Positions 34,373 through 46,800 of a stretch of 64,000 nt of DNA are shown here, piece by piece. The notes below the pieces were generated by a model, which did no database searches, was not told where the DNA came from, and was given only the letters and a program-made list of their open reading frames with translations. The stretch lies in the NCBI RefSeq assembly GCF_035222375.1, contig NC_085890.1, positions 2,356,001-2,420,000 of the forward strand, written 5' to 3'. This DNA comes from Podospora pseudocomata. Taxonomy: Eukaryota; Ascomycota; Sordariomycetes; Sordariales; Podosporaceae. Position numbers and translations under genes: made by a program. The stretch's first letter is position 1. Each line of letters begins with the position of its first letter.

Positions 34373-36016
34373 ATGGCTGCTCCCACCTCCAACCGCCTCC
34401 CGTTTCTACTGAGGGTGAGTCCCCGTCCCCTCCAGTGGTTGGCCAACGTCATAGCTCACCAAAAGCTTTCTATCTAGGGTCGCCTCCCACTGCGCCCCCG
34501 GCCCACCACGACCAGACCACTTCCCTTTGGAACTGCGCGACGATACGGAACGAACGTTGAGGATAAGAATGAGCTGGACAAGGAGACAAGGGAGGGCGCC
34601 CAACACGATGCTGCCGCCGACCAGGCCACCGACACATCAAGGTCCGACACCAAGTCTCCCCAGGCCATCGCAGACGAGGCCTCGAGCAGATCCGACTCGG
34701 AGTCTTCAGTTGTCAGCGACCTCAAGGACTGGGAGACGAACCCAAACTTTAAGATCGAATCCTTTTCCGACCTACCCCACGCCAACTTTGGCGTCAACCA
34801 ACACATACCGTTCGACGCCGAGTTCAAGGAAGTCTTGAAGGCTATCCCTTGGGCGTTCCGGGCGCCGATCCGTTATGCATTTGCTTATGGATCCGGAGTG
34901 TTTCCACAGTCGAAATCCAACGGCAAAACGGCAACCCCCGAAGAAGTAAAGGCTATACATCCAAAATGCCCACCAGCGGTAGCAAGACATCAAGATGGCA
35001 CACCGAAAATGATTGACTTTATCTTTGGCGTGTCCCACACGCAACACTGGCACTCTCTCAATATGAAACAACACCGCGATCATTACTCGGGCCTTGCCAC
35101 GCTCGGGTCGGGGGCCGTATCTTATGTGCAGGACAGAATGGGTGCTGGTGTCTACTTTAACCCATATGTTGTTGTCAACGGGATTTTGATCAAGTACGGA
35201 GTGGTGCTGCTAAAGACACTGGAGGAAGACCTGACCAACTGGGACACACTGTATCTGGCCGGTCGGTTGCACAAGCCAGTGAAGATTCTGCGCGATGACC
35301 CCAAGATTCGTCTCGCCAACCAGATCAACCTGCTTTCTGCTTTGAGGACGGCCCTGCTGCTGTTGCCGCCAAAGTTCACCGAAGAAGAGCTCTATGCCAC
35401 CATTGCCGGCATCAGCTACCTCGGCGACCCACGAATGGCCCTGCCAACGGAGAACCCAAGCAAGGTCAAGAACATTGTTGGCAACAACATGACCAACTTT
35501 AGACGGCTGTATCTCCCACTTATCGAGACGCTTCCCAACGTCGAGTTCAACGACCCGGGAACCAGCGCCAAGGACTGGGTGTGGGAGGCTAGCAACCTCA
35601 ACCTCGTTCAGGATATGGACCCTGTCAAACGCGGCAACATGGTGCGCCGGCTGCCAAAGTCATTCCGTTCACGTCTCTACTTTCAGTACCAGAGGAAATT
35701 CGCCATACCGCAGCTAGAGTTCAACAAGATGATGGAGGAAAGTAAGAATGAGGACTCGATCTCGTTCAAGCGTCGCGAGGGCGGCGGGTTTGAGAGGCGT
35801 ATTGTGCAGGACGATCCCACCGAACTGCGCAGCTATATTCGGGAGGTGATTAAGCAGACTATCAGCTGGCCGGCCACGACACAATCCTTGAAGGGACCCC
35901 TCACCAGCGGCTGGACGAGGACGTGGCGGTATCTGATGGAGAAGATGGCCAAGTACCGCGAGGGAAAGGCCAAGGAGGCTGAGGAAAAGGAGGAGAGCGA
36001 GGAGAAGAAGGCTTGA
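34373..36016 (+). CDS. TAM41: mitochondrial CDP-diacylglycerol synthase Tam41
   Basis: Tam41 makes CDP-diacylglycerol from phosphatidic acid and CTP on the matrix side of the inner mitochondrial membrane, the entry to cardiolipin synthesis. The model is join(34373..34414, 34478..36016), 526 aa. The N-terminus is an Arg-rich presequence (NRLPFLLR then GRLPLRPRPTTTRP; RRYG). An acidic linker follows to about residue 110. The catalytic nucleotidyltransferase region contains FAYGSGVFPQ, IDFIFGVSHTQHWHSLN, HYSGLATLG, GAGVYFNPYV and KYGVV. The C-terminus is a charged KEAEEKEESEEKK tail. The 42-nt first exon carries only 14 residues and ends at GTGAGT; it is needed for the start and the presequence. 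Confidence 0.93.
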
Positions 36017-36763
36017 TGTACGTTTATGATGACAATAATGAGCGTTGTTTTTGGGCTACATTGGCTGGAAGCGGTGGTTCGGGTTCTGTTGTGTCATGAT
36101 ACACGGGCCTCGTGTTTTTCTTTTAGTGTACATATCACCATGCATGACTGTAGAGTAGAGGTTGGCGTTTTGTTACTATGAGCGATTGAGAGGGATGGGT
36201 CACGAATAGAATGAATATACTTGGCATCTTGTTTACTATTCTAGGCATACGTGTCTGTGGCTTTGATGAGGGGATGTGGCTATAATGCCGCGCGTGCTAA
36301 ACAATGGGAATTTGGCCGGGCAATTGTTGAGCATATTTTGTGGCACGGTTAACACGGGAAGTAAGGCTAAAGGTTTTGGTGTGGCGGTGGTTGGTGGGTG
36401 GCGAGTGGTTGGAGCGAGGTCAGCGGGTGATGGTCGGGTGTGTTCTGGGCAGAACGAACTATGACGTAGGTTTGCCTGACTTACACGCAAAGCTACCGTT
36501 TGTGTCGATCGATCAAGCCGGATTGAGACGTCATTGAGGGATGGTTGGGACCGTGGGGGGGAATATAAGGGTCTTTTTTTTTGGTGCGGTTTTGAATTTG
36601 TTCTTAGCGACAGACTTTTTGAATCAAGCATCACCTTGTTACGTACAGAACTATCACGAGTCGAGCAAGTTTGTTACCTACCACAAGCAACAACACAGTT
36701 TGATTACATACCTACAACATACCTACCTACTACCCAACAAGAGAGACCACGACCAGCTGCAAG
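36017..36763. other. gene-free spacer
   Basis: This holds the Tam41 3' region and the Pmp3-gene upstream region. No coding signal is seen. Confidence 0.6.
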
Positions 36764-37297
36764 ATGGAGAAATCACCGGCCTACAACTACAACTACAACA
36801 ACAACAACAACAACAACGGGGGCATGGGAATGGACACGGGCATCACTGGCGGCGCCTCCTCCTCCTCTGCCAACCCTATGCAACAACCTGCGTACACCGA
36901 CAACACCAAACCCCACACCAACGACTACTACGCCGCCCCTCCTGCCTCGTCTTCCGCAGGCGTAGGCGCAGGAGCAACACCAACAACCCACCCCGTGGGT
37001 ATGGACCACACAAACCGCGACTCGATGGCATCCACCGCCGTACCCCCAGCTACCACCAGGACGAGTTCATCAAGTTTCACAGGAAGTGACGTCATCCTCC
37101 TCATCATGGCCATCTTCCTCCCCCCGGTGGCGGTCTTCTTGAAGAGGGGATGTGACGCGCATTTTTTTATCAACATCCTGCTCACGATCTTGGCGTGGTT
37201 GCCGGGCATGATTCATGCTTTTTATGTTGTGGTAAGGTACCCTGGTGATTTGGGGGATCGGAGGGCGAGGAAGGGGGAGGGGAAGAGGGGTATTTGA
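36764..37297 (+). CDS. Pmp3/UPF0057 small membrane protein with long N-terminal tail
   Basis: This is an intronless 177-aa protein. Residues 1-107 are disordered and low-complexity, beginning MEKSPAYNYNYNNNNNNN (a CAA-type repeat run), then Ser/Thr/Ala/Pro-rich. Residues 108-160 form the Pmp3 fold: two hydrophobic hairpin helices (VILLIMAIFLPPVAVFLKRG and FFINILLTILAWLPGMIHAF) joined by the GCDAHFF signature. Pmp3 proteins modulate membrane potential and salt tolerance. The basic C-terminus is RRARKGEGKRG. Most family members are about 55 aa, so the extended N-terminus is notable but known in filamentous fungi. Confidence 0.88.
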   Translation: MEKSPAYNYNYNNNNNNNGGMGMDTGITGGASSSSANPMQQPAYTDNTKPHTNDYYAAPPASSSAGVGAGATPTTHPVGMDHTNRDSMASTAVPPATTRTSSSSFTGSDVILLIMAIFLPPVAVFLKRGCDAHFFINILLTILAWLPGMIHAFYVVVRYPGDLGDRRARKGEGKRGI

Positions 37298-37904
37298 GAG
37301 TGAAGGATTTGGAATGGGGCAATGAATGGGACAATGGTAGAGCTTAGGGGGAAGGAGGGACTTGGGGGATAGAAAGGGAGGGAGGAAATATGATACCAAT
37401 TTGAGTAGCTGTTTTGATTTTTGTTATTGCGTCTTCAGGTGTGTAATGGAGTGTTGAATTCGGCAACCGTGAACTCGAGAATGGCACCCGCAGGCAGTTG
37501 ACCACTTCCTCACGCTGAACTTGCACAAACTGCCCAGCCCGTATCATTCCGCACCTTCTTTCCCAAAACAAAACCTTCCGTAAACGCCACTGCGAAATTA
37601 CAATCTTCCGGAGCATTCCCTGCGGCATTTTGGCAAATGGTCTTTGAATACTGCAATAGAAACACAACGTGTGGAGTCTTTGTTTCCTTATATTGTTCCC
37701 TGCCAGAAACCAAACCAATGCTCATCATCATGTCTATAGCTATTTAATTCAGTCATGCAATGCATACAAACTCCACCAGGCAAACGCTTCAACATGCACC
37801 TCGACAAAACCACAGCCATATATCTCACGCTCCATGATTATCTACTGGAACCAAAAACTCACATGCAAGAATATGTTCCCCACAACCACTAGCCCCAAAA
37901 CCCT
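37298..37904. other. convergent 3' spacer
   Basis: This lies between the Pmp3-type gene (+) and the finger/cupin gene (-). No coding signal is seen. Confidence 0.6.
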
Positions 37905-40900
37905 TCAAGAAAACCCATTCAAAACCGTCGTATGAATAATAGCCTCCACATACATCCTGTTCCTCACCGTACACCCCGCCCCAGCCTTGACCTTGAACAT
38001 CCCATGCGGCCCCATCACAAACTCAGGCTCCTCCCCAATCTTGACCCTCAACTTTCCCGAAGCAAGCGACACCAGCCTGATCTGGTTCTCCTCCCCCTCG
38101 ATCTTGAACGTCTGACCGCTCCTGATAACATCCACCCGGAAAGCCACATCCTCGCACACCTCCACAGCATGCGTGCTCGAAAGAAAAGACTTGGAAAAGG
38201 CAATGCTCTCGGATTTGGGGTCCATCTCCCTGATCCGCCCCGGCGCAACCTCCCAGTCTTCCATTTCCAAAACTTGCTCCGCGATGACGAAGCCCGTGGT
38301 TTGGACACCGTTGGATGATGGTATACCTTCCAAAATGCGGCTTTTGGGTTGCCGCCGCTGGTGTTTTACGATGGGTGGTGGTGGGGCTGGTTCTTCTGCG
38401 ATAGACTCGTCAGGTTCTGCTGGAGCTGGAGGCGGCGCCTGTGGGTAGAAATGTCCCGACTCAGAAGTCCGCGTCCTCAGCTTGTACCGAGTGGAAACAC
38501 CCTCATGTTCTTCCTCAACCCCCTCCACGGCAGCGTTGCGTGCAATATCCGCTGGCTGTTCAGCTTGCGAGACTTGAGGGGCCTGTGGAACAACCTGCTG
38601 AGCCTGGGCTGTAGCCTGCGCAGCTTGTGGAGACTTTGGACGCGGTGGCACGGGCCTTTGATGCACATCTGGCCATCTCAGTGTGTGCATACGATATTGT
38701 TGTTGTTGTCGTTCCTTCCTCATAACCCCGGGCGTCTTAACCCTCGGGAGCCAAACATTCATATGAACCCGGTTGGTTCCCGGTATTCTTCTAAGTGACC
38801 TTCCTGCCATCACATTGGCCATTGGTTCCGCCGGGCTCTGCTGTTCCGCTGCCCTCTGCTGCTCCGCCGCCATCCGACTGGCGTTCTCTTCTGTCACCGC
38901 CCCCTGACTAGTTTTCTCTTCCGCCTCCATATGATCCCAGATGCTTTTTGGCGGCCAACTCCGATTAGCCAGTGCTTCATCGCCCACGGGCACATCGGCA
39001 GCAGCAGTAGCAGGCAACATATGATGCCGCAAGACCCACCAGTTCGCCGCCCACTCAACCGACCCATCGGGTCGCGTTTTGGCGACAACAATCGAGGGGC
39101 GCGGGTGAAGGATCTTGCCGCTTGGGCCAATGTTGCCTCGCTTGGGGGCATATACACCAACGAGATCAAAGCTCCCATCTCCGTTGTCTTTAAGATAACT
39201 TGCATAATGGGAGCGCTAGGAAAGACATCAGAAAGGTTCGCAGACAAGGACTTCTCCAGCCAGGAGACGTACCGAGAAATGAAAACCCAGATCCTTCACC
39301 TTTATACACTTTGTCTCGCAGCTTCTGATTGGACACGGGAACGGTCTCGGTCCCGAACGCTCAGTATATCCAGCAGGAATCATGACTCCGCATAGCGATC
39401 TAGGGTCTCCGTTGTCATCTGCGACTCGTGAGTTTGTTTTGTCTCCAACACATTCATCAAATGCACACGTACCATCCCATTCCGTGTACCTTCTTCCCGG
39501 TGAAGCAAACTCGAAGCCGTCAGAAGATGAAACGGTCGGGGAAGTCTGGGTGGTGTTTGCAGTTAGCGAACCGATAGCTTGCTCAGACACATTCGACGTG
39601 CTGATGTCTGCATCGTCCCATCCTGGATCCTGGTAGTCCTGTTGGGCCCCTTGCCCGCTGCGAAGTATCCTGCCTGCCCTCTCCCTTCCCCGGTCCTTCA
39701 GAGTGCAATACGTCTGGTTAGGATGGTAAAAGCAGTTCGCACAGCCTGATCACCTTGCTAACAATATCATCAGGAGCTCGAGGTGAAATCATGACGCATG
39801 ACTGAAATAGGCCGTTGCCACTTGCGCCTCGGCCACACGACTTGGGGGCAGGCTCTTCTGTCACTTGCAGGATTAAGGCAGTGATGTCTCGCGGGTTGGT
39901 ATCAGAGAAGGGGTTGGTCCTGATCCGCATGTGGTTCCAGTCGAAATCTGGTAGTTGAGGAAGAGAAAGCAAGGTCCTGACATGCCCCTTGCTAGGAGGC
40001 TCCCGGCCTTTGAAGTGCCTAAGGTAAAGGCTGGAGGGCTTTCCAGAGGGCTTTGGGGTCGCCGGGGGGTAGGAGAATTAAAATGAGCTGCTGAGCTTAC
40101 TTTGGCAAGACTGGTCATAGGACTCTGGGCACCACTATATTCGCTTCCAGCTCCCGATGGGGGCTGGCTGTTGTCGACATCGTATCGTCCATGTCCTTGT
40201 TCCGGTAGCGAGGGAGCGACCATGAGAGGTTCAGACGGGTCCAGAGGTCCTACCGAGACCACAATGCCCGGTTTCGGTTTGGCACCCGAAGCTTGACCCT
40301 TACCATCCCGGAGTTTGGCATAATGTCCTCGTACCGAGAGAGTTCCGTCCATATTGTCGTGCAACAGGGAACCTCGATGTTGACGCTGTGGCAGAGTGTG
40401 AGCAATCATGGGTGAAAAAAATACAATTGAAGGCAAGGCATACGACGAAATGTGCACCTAGCTGCTTTATGGCAGGAAAAAGCTTCCGACACGATCGAAC
40501 AGGGCAGATCCTAAAACATTAGTACATACGACTTCAGAAGTAGAAATTCCGAAACCTACCAGGGAAAGCCAGGACGAGCCGAGGACCACTCATATCCATC
40601 TGGTATAGTGGTACCGTACATAGACTCATTATTCCAACGCAAATAGGGTCGTCCGGATGGAGTGAGGTTTAGGGCGTGCGGTTCGACCTTTGCTACTTCG
40701 GCGGCTTCGGCCTGAACCTGGCTGTTTACGGGGTTTGTGACGACAGAGACCTCACCTACTTGCGACCCCTCTTCCCAGTCACCATCGTTACTGTCGTCCG
40801 GGATGTTTTCTGGTGGGAAAACAGGGTCCAACTGGTCCATCATCTCGACATCAGAAGTCTCCGAAGTAGACGACGATGATGCTGGTGTTGGTACAGCGAC

Positions 40901-41353
40901 AGTGGGACGGGACAGATCTTGAGCAGAGACATAGGTCTGCAGAGGGACGGGTGATATAACTGTGGGTTGAAAGTTGCCCGTTTGCAACTTATTGTGCTGG
41001 CCATGGCTTTGGTCATTGGCTCCCAAAGTGCGTCGTCGTTTCAAAGCTTCAGAAATGGCTTTTTTCCTTTCAGCATCGGTAGTATACTTTGTACCTTTGA
41101 GGCCGGCATCTCGCTGTGCAGTTGGGGCAAATTGGACTGCCGGGCTATGGGTTGCGGTTCGGGGGGGCAAAATGTCACTGATGATTGGGGGAGGCTCCGA
41201 GCCCAAGTCGGCGGGCGGCGGCAGGGTGGGGTTTTCCTTGGCGGGGGTGGTCATACCCGTGGACGCACTCTTGTCGCGACCTCCGAAGATCCAGCTTTCT
41301 ATTGAGCCATTCGCAGCAAGGTCCTGAAATTTCCGCGGCATTTGAGCCGTCAT
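37905..41353 (-). CDS. two-finger, DUF3716-like, CENP-C/Mif2-cupin protein (six exons, one frame break)
   Basis: Function is unknown. Exons: complement(37905..39215, 39273..39418, 39473..40050, 40101..40385, 40444..40510, 40560..41353), about 1059 aa. Two copies of one module occur. Module 1 is TIPDGYEWSSARPGFPWICP, a finger C-PVRS-C-x12-H-FVRQ-H, then LLHDNMDGTLSVRGHY. Module 2 is MIPAGYTERSGPRPFPCPIR, a finger C-PIRS-C-x12-H-FSRS-H, then YLKDNGDGSFDLVGVYAPKR. Between them is a Cys cluster resembling DUF3716 (SCGRGASGNGLFQSCV, then GCANCFYHPNQTYC); its second Cys is Gly, and one extra nucleotide near 39747-39752 shifts the frame. The last about 130 residues match the CENP-C/Mif2 cupin (FVMGPHGMFKVKAGAGCTV, RMYVEAIIHTTVL). 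Both fingers are split by introns before the first His-side end. The start (MTAQMPRKFQDLAANG) is the least certain point; open frame extends upstream without ATG. Confidence 0.7.
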
Positions 41354-41756
41354 AATATTCGAGGGCTCTTTTCCAGGCCGCCTTGCTGCTGGCTACGTCG
41401 ACGGAGATTCGAGAGCTGATAAAGCTGCGGTAAGCCACCACGCAGATCCTGAATGAGCGTTTGCGTCGCAACTGTAGCAATTAAAGCCTGAAACAAGCAT
41501 CAGGCTGGAAAGCGTAAGTAGGTACTAGGTAGGTAAGAACTGGGTCAGCTGAGGTTTGAGGGCTTGTTAGTCGCCTGAAATGAGGTTTGAAGGATGTAGG
41601 AGTCGTCTTCTGTCCGGGATAGTGGCTTCAAACGGAAAAAAGAAGTTCTGGCTAGGCTTTAGGCACTGTTTTGTGCCTGGGCGTAAGTGGCCTGTGCGTG
41701 CTTAGCGCCTTAGTCTAAAGTAGCTTAAAAGAGAAATATCTCTTTCCTTTACTAAG
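41354..41756. other. upstream region of the finger/cupin gene
   Basis: About 400 bp separate the presumed start from the LINE insertion site. One frame (to 41480) stays open and could hold a missed first exon. Otherwise nothing is recognised. Confidence 0.5.
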
Positions 41757-41770
41757 CTAAATCCTTCAAC
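41757..41770. repeat. left target-site duplication of the LINE
   Basis: CTAAATCCTTCAAC, repeated exactly at 47800-47813. Confidence 0.9.
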
Positions 41771-41918
41771 CAACCTTTCCCTGAAAAATATTTTTCTAGG
41801 AAGAATCGACCAATCAGGAGCTGGTTACTCCTTCTAGGGCCTTGGAAGCCCTCCTTTCTGAATACCCTCATCACTCCCCCCCCCTACACAAGCCGCATCC
41901 CCACCTACCACGACGACG

Positions 41919-43817
41919 ATGGCCTCGACGGCCCCAGGAGGCTACCGCCTCTCGAACAACTCGAAGCACGAGATCTACTTAGGCTTCTCCGAGGCCTGGA
42001 AAGCAGTGCTTTTCGACAACAACGTCCCGGCTGAACAAGCCACGCTCGAGCAGCGGCGACTCGCAGAAGAACTAGTCGCCAAAACCCACGCGAAAATGAC
42101 GGCACCAGGCGCCCGGACCCCCAACTGCCTGTGGAACTGCGAGGGCTGCCTGGCCTGCGCAGGTTCCTGCTACGACGATCCGTGTCGAAACGAGCAATGC
42201 CCCTCACACGCGGACCGCAGGGAAGACCGCCTTCTCGCCGACGAAGCCGCCCTCAGAAGGGACGAGGAGATGGGAGACTCCCTCCCAACGACCAGACCGG
42301 CCACTCCCACCCGACCGGGAGGACCGCAGGGACACTACCCCCTCACCCACTGCCGTCGCGCCCACGCAAGGCAACGGCCCCCCCCCGACAACCCAGACAG
42401 AGGCTGTCCCCCTCGGACTGGATAGGCCCAACGCGCGGGGCCTCGAGGACAGCAGACACGCCGGAAAAGTCTCCCTTAGTCCAGAGATACAGTCCCTATT
42501 CGAGGACATGGAACACGACAGGACACAAGCGCTCCAAAGACAGGAGGTCCTCAGGGATATGGCGCAGAGCCTAAATGACGCCCTGACAAGACAGCTGAAC
42601 GGACCCCAAACGGGTGGGCTTCTTTCTGCCAAGAAAAGGTCCTCTGGCTCTTCAGGATCCTCAAGGACATCGACGGAACCACCGGTGCGCCCGGCTCGGC
42701 CCGCAGCGCCTGGTCGACCAGCTTCGATTCCAAGAACTCCTCGACAAGTACAACCAGGAGCACCAGCCCAGCGACAGAGGCCCGGGGCCCCTCAAAGACC
42801 CCCAAACTTACCAAGACCCCGACGGGCAGCAACGCAACCAGCGTCACGTGGGCCCAGGTGGCGACGAGCGGGGCCAGCGGCAGCAAGCCGCCAGCAGCGC
42901 GCGGACAAGTGCCACCAGCCTGACTGCCCACGCCCCCGATCCAACAGCGGGCTGGAAAACAGTGGGCCGCAACAACAAGGCCAACCGAGAGGACGACCGC
43001 CTTTTCGTAAGGCTCCCCGACGGCCACCCGTGGAGACAGGCATCAGCGGAGGGCTTCAGAGTCGCACTCTGCCGACAGCTCGGGGCCCCACTCAGCCTCA
43101 TCCGCTCGGCCAAACAAGTCGACACTGGCTTCGCGATCGTCCCAGCCGACAAGAAGGCGCGGACGCAACTACTCGCCCTAGCGCCAGCCCTGACCACACA
43201 CGGCGCAAAGCTTGATGAATCGGCCACCTGGCACACCTACGTAGTTCCCAGGGGTACCGAAGACGGTCAACGGCCTTGACGGCAGCATCGACACCAACGA
43301 CCTCATGGAAGACGAGATCCTCCGGGCCACCAAGGCCAAACCGGTCTCGGCGAAGAAGTCGAAACACGCCCTACCCGACGACACTCACGCCGACTGGGTC
43401 GTATCCTTCATCAAACCCGTCCCTGACCACTTCAGACTCTTTGGCAGCCCGCCGGCCAGAAAGATCACCAGAAGCGCAAAAGCCAACCAGTGCTACAGAT
43501 GCCAAGGTTACCACGACCCACGCATCTGCGATAGACAAGCCAGATGCAATAATTGCGGAACTGACCACCCACCAGGGCCCTGCGCCAGGCCACCGAGATG
43601 CGCCAACTGCCACGGACCACACAAGGCAGAGTTTGGAGCGTGCCCGGCCAGACCAAGGACAGAGGGGGGCGTCCTCAAGAAACCAACCAACAGGCAGCTC
43701 AAGGCCATACGCAAGGTAGGCGAGGCCCTGTACGCGGCGGCACACCCAGCGGAAGGAAGGAACACCGACTCCCAACCCGCAACGACCAACCCCCCGGCCA
43801 CAGAACCATGCCTGTGA
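41919..43817 (+). pseudogene. LINE ORF1 (gag-like, zinc knuckles), frame-broken
   Basis: It begins MASTAPGGYRLSNNSKHEIY and carries a Cys-rich patch (CLWNCEGCLACAGSC). It passes through about three frame changes before the C-terminal part at 43305-43817. That part holds three knuckles: CYRCQGYHDPRIC, CNNCGTDHPPGPC and CANCHGPHKAEFGAC. RNA binding is the known role of such ORF1 proteins. The middle segment (RLFVRLPDGHPWRQASAEGF) is the conserved pre-knuckle region. It ends at TGA 43815-43817, immediately before ORF2. Confidence 0.85.
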
Positions 43818-46800
43818 GACCCAACGAGCCCAGGAGAGCGGCCAAAACGGACGAAAGTCCGGGCTCTCCTTCCTACAGGCCAACGTAGCTAGAAGACCAG
43901 GGGCACACGACGCCCTCCTCAATATGGCGTGGGAAAGGACTGCCGACGTCATTTTGGTACAGGAACCATGGGCACGAACCCAGGACGGCAGAAGAATGAC
44001 CAAAACCCACAGAGGATACCAGCACTACACGCCAACAGAAGACTGGAACGCGGGACCCCCCAGGGCGATGGTATACATCAAAAAGACACACAAGGGGACC
44101 CAACAGAGCCTGGGACACGCGGGACACCGCGACGCCTGCGCGGTAGAAGCCCAAGGGATAGTCTGGGTCAGCCTATACAGGGACAGACTTGGCGACGACG
44201 AGGTGCTCGACCTGGTCGAAAGCTGGCACCCCGGCAGACCAGCGATCATCGGAGGCGACTTCAATGCCTACCACCCTACCTGGCAACCGGGAAAGGAGTG
44301 CCCGGCGGGGAGACGAATAGCTGGATGGCTGGAAAACCGCCTCACCCTGGCATCGCTGCAGGGACCCACCAATATACACGGAAACACCATTGATCTGGTC
44401 CTCTCAACAAGCACAGGGGTAGAAGCCTGGGTGGACGAGGACACCTACACCGGATCGGACCACTACACCTTGGCGGGGACGGTACCACCAGCAAGCCCAC
44501 AGGCAACCAAGAAAGGTAGACCCTACGTCCCGGCCCAAGAGGAGGATAGGGCGCTCTTCCGCTCCCTGACTAGATGGGGCATGACACAAGTACCGACGGT
44601 AGCACACACAACCAAGGACCTCGACCACTGGGCCCGCTCCCTACAGAACGCCCTCGTAGGCGCGATCAAGGGAGCGGGACGCCTGAGAAGACAAGCAGGA
44701 GGCACCACACAATGGTGGAACGAGGAGTGCAAGGAAGCACGCGTGGCGCTGCAGCAGAGCCGCAACGACCCCACACAAGGGGAAGTAGATCGGAAGCAAA
44801 TGCGCAAGACGTTCGAGACAACGGTCAAAAGGCAAAAAGAGAGTACTGGCAACAGAAGCTCGAGCAAGCGTCCTCGAACAAGGACATCTACGCAGTGGCG
44901 GCATGGCACAAGGCAACCGACACCTTCGCCCCCCCCTCCGCTGGTCCACGGGAATAGGACCTATACGGAACCGGGGGAAAAGTTAGAGCTACTTAGGAGA
45001 GAGGTGGTTGAAAGATTCGGAGAAGACGGGGACACCACAGAGCCTTGGGCTCTCGCCCAACCCACCGACACCATACAATGGGACAACACGATCTCCCGGA
45101 GGAGGCAAGGAGATGCACAATCGGGACCACAAGCACAGCCCCCGGCACAGACGACGTCACGGTGGACCTACTACGCGAGGTGTGGCGGGAGGTAGGCGAC
45201 AACATCACGGCCCTCTTCAGACAGTGCCTCCTCTTAGGACACCACCCGCTCCCGTTTAAAGAAGCGGAAACGGTAATGCTTAGGAAACCGGGCAAAGACA
45301 ACTATACCACGGTCAGAGCGTGGCGCCCGATCGCCCTCCTGTCGTGTATAGGGAAGGGTCTTGAGAGACTGATAGCCAGAAGGATAGGCTTCACCGCACT
45401 CAACCAAGAAGTGCTTGGCCCCACCCACATAGGGTCCCTCCCGAGGAGGTCCGCCGAGGACCTCGTTCTGTGCCTTGTACACGACGTCGAGAGAGCCTGG
45501 GGAAGGGGTAAGGCGGCGGCGCTCCTGACAATGGACGTGCAGGGCGCCTTCGACGCGGTCAGAAAGAATAGGCTAGCAGGGAGACTAAGGCAACAGGGCT
45601 GGCCACTGAATGTCTGCGAATGGGTACACTCCTTCATGTCACACCGGAGCTCGGCCATGAGACTAGGAGACTGCACCCTCCCCCCCAGGAGAGTGGCGTG
45701 CGGACTCCCACAAGGGTCCCCTGCCAGCCCGGTCCTCTTCGCACTCTTCCTACAGCCACTGGTCAAGGAGCTGGCCGGGGCGTCGGCGTACGCAGACGAC
45801 CTCGGACTGCTGGCCGTAAGGCAAGAACGCACAGGAGTGTGCGGCAATACTGGAAGCTACGGCCGAAAAGGCGGAGGCCTGGGGCTCCAGGAATGGCGTC
45901 GAGTTCGACCCAGCCAAGTGTGAGCTGCTACACCTTACGAAGAGCCGCGCAACTCCCCTGCAGTAAGGATAGGCAATACGGAGGTGACGCCGAAACAGGA
46001 GGTCCGATGGCTAGGTTTCTTCCTGGACCCCAAACTCAATCTTCAAAGCCCACGCTAATCGGTGGGCGACGAAGGCACTGAAAATAGCGAACCACCTGCG
46101 AGGGCTTAACAAGGTGGTCCGGGGCACCCCACCAAGAGCCACGGCGGAGGCGGTCCGGGCAGTGGTCGTACCTACGGCGACGTATGGGGCGGCGACGTGG
46201 TACACCGGGGTAAGGCAGGGAGGACAAACGAATGCGGTCAACAGGGCACTTAAATGTGCGGCCAGGGCGGTTGTCCCGGTCTGGAGAACGACCCCCCTGG
46301 GGGCGATCTTCCGCGAGAGCGGGACCCCCCCCGCCGAAGTGGCGCTCGCCCACGCCAGAATCTCGATGGCGGCACGGTTCAAGAGCCTCGACCCCCGCCA
46401 CCCACTGGTCCTCCGGACCCGGCCGATGCCGGAGCCACCCAGGAGGGGCCCCGGAGGCGTCTCTCGGAGAAGCAAACTAGACTGGAAGCACTTGCGACCC
46501 TACTCCCCGACTGCCCCAGGCCGCACCTAGTGCAGTGGACCCTACGGCACCCGGTGCCTCTGCCAAGACCAGAAAAACAAGGAACTGGGCAAGAGACTCC
46601 ACGAACAACTGACACTCCTCGCCCCTAGGGACGAGATCCACCTGTTCAGTGACGGATCGAAGGCAGCCCCGCACGAGGACTACCGAAGAGGACGGGCTGG
46701 GGCTACGTGGCGTACCAGGATGGGCAGAAGCTACACGAGAACCACGGAAGGCTCGGGGAATCCGAGGCCTTTGACGGCGAAGCGGTTGGGGCGGCACACG

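Noticed and set aside
39712-39754. A 40-nt intron to mend the frame of the finger/cupin gene
   Set aside because: It would remove the conserved GCANC block, and the CTAAC branch would lie about three bases from the acceptor.
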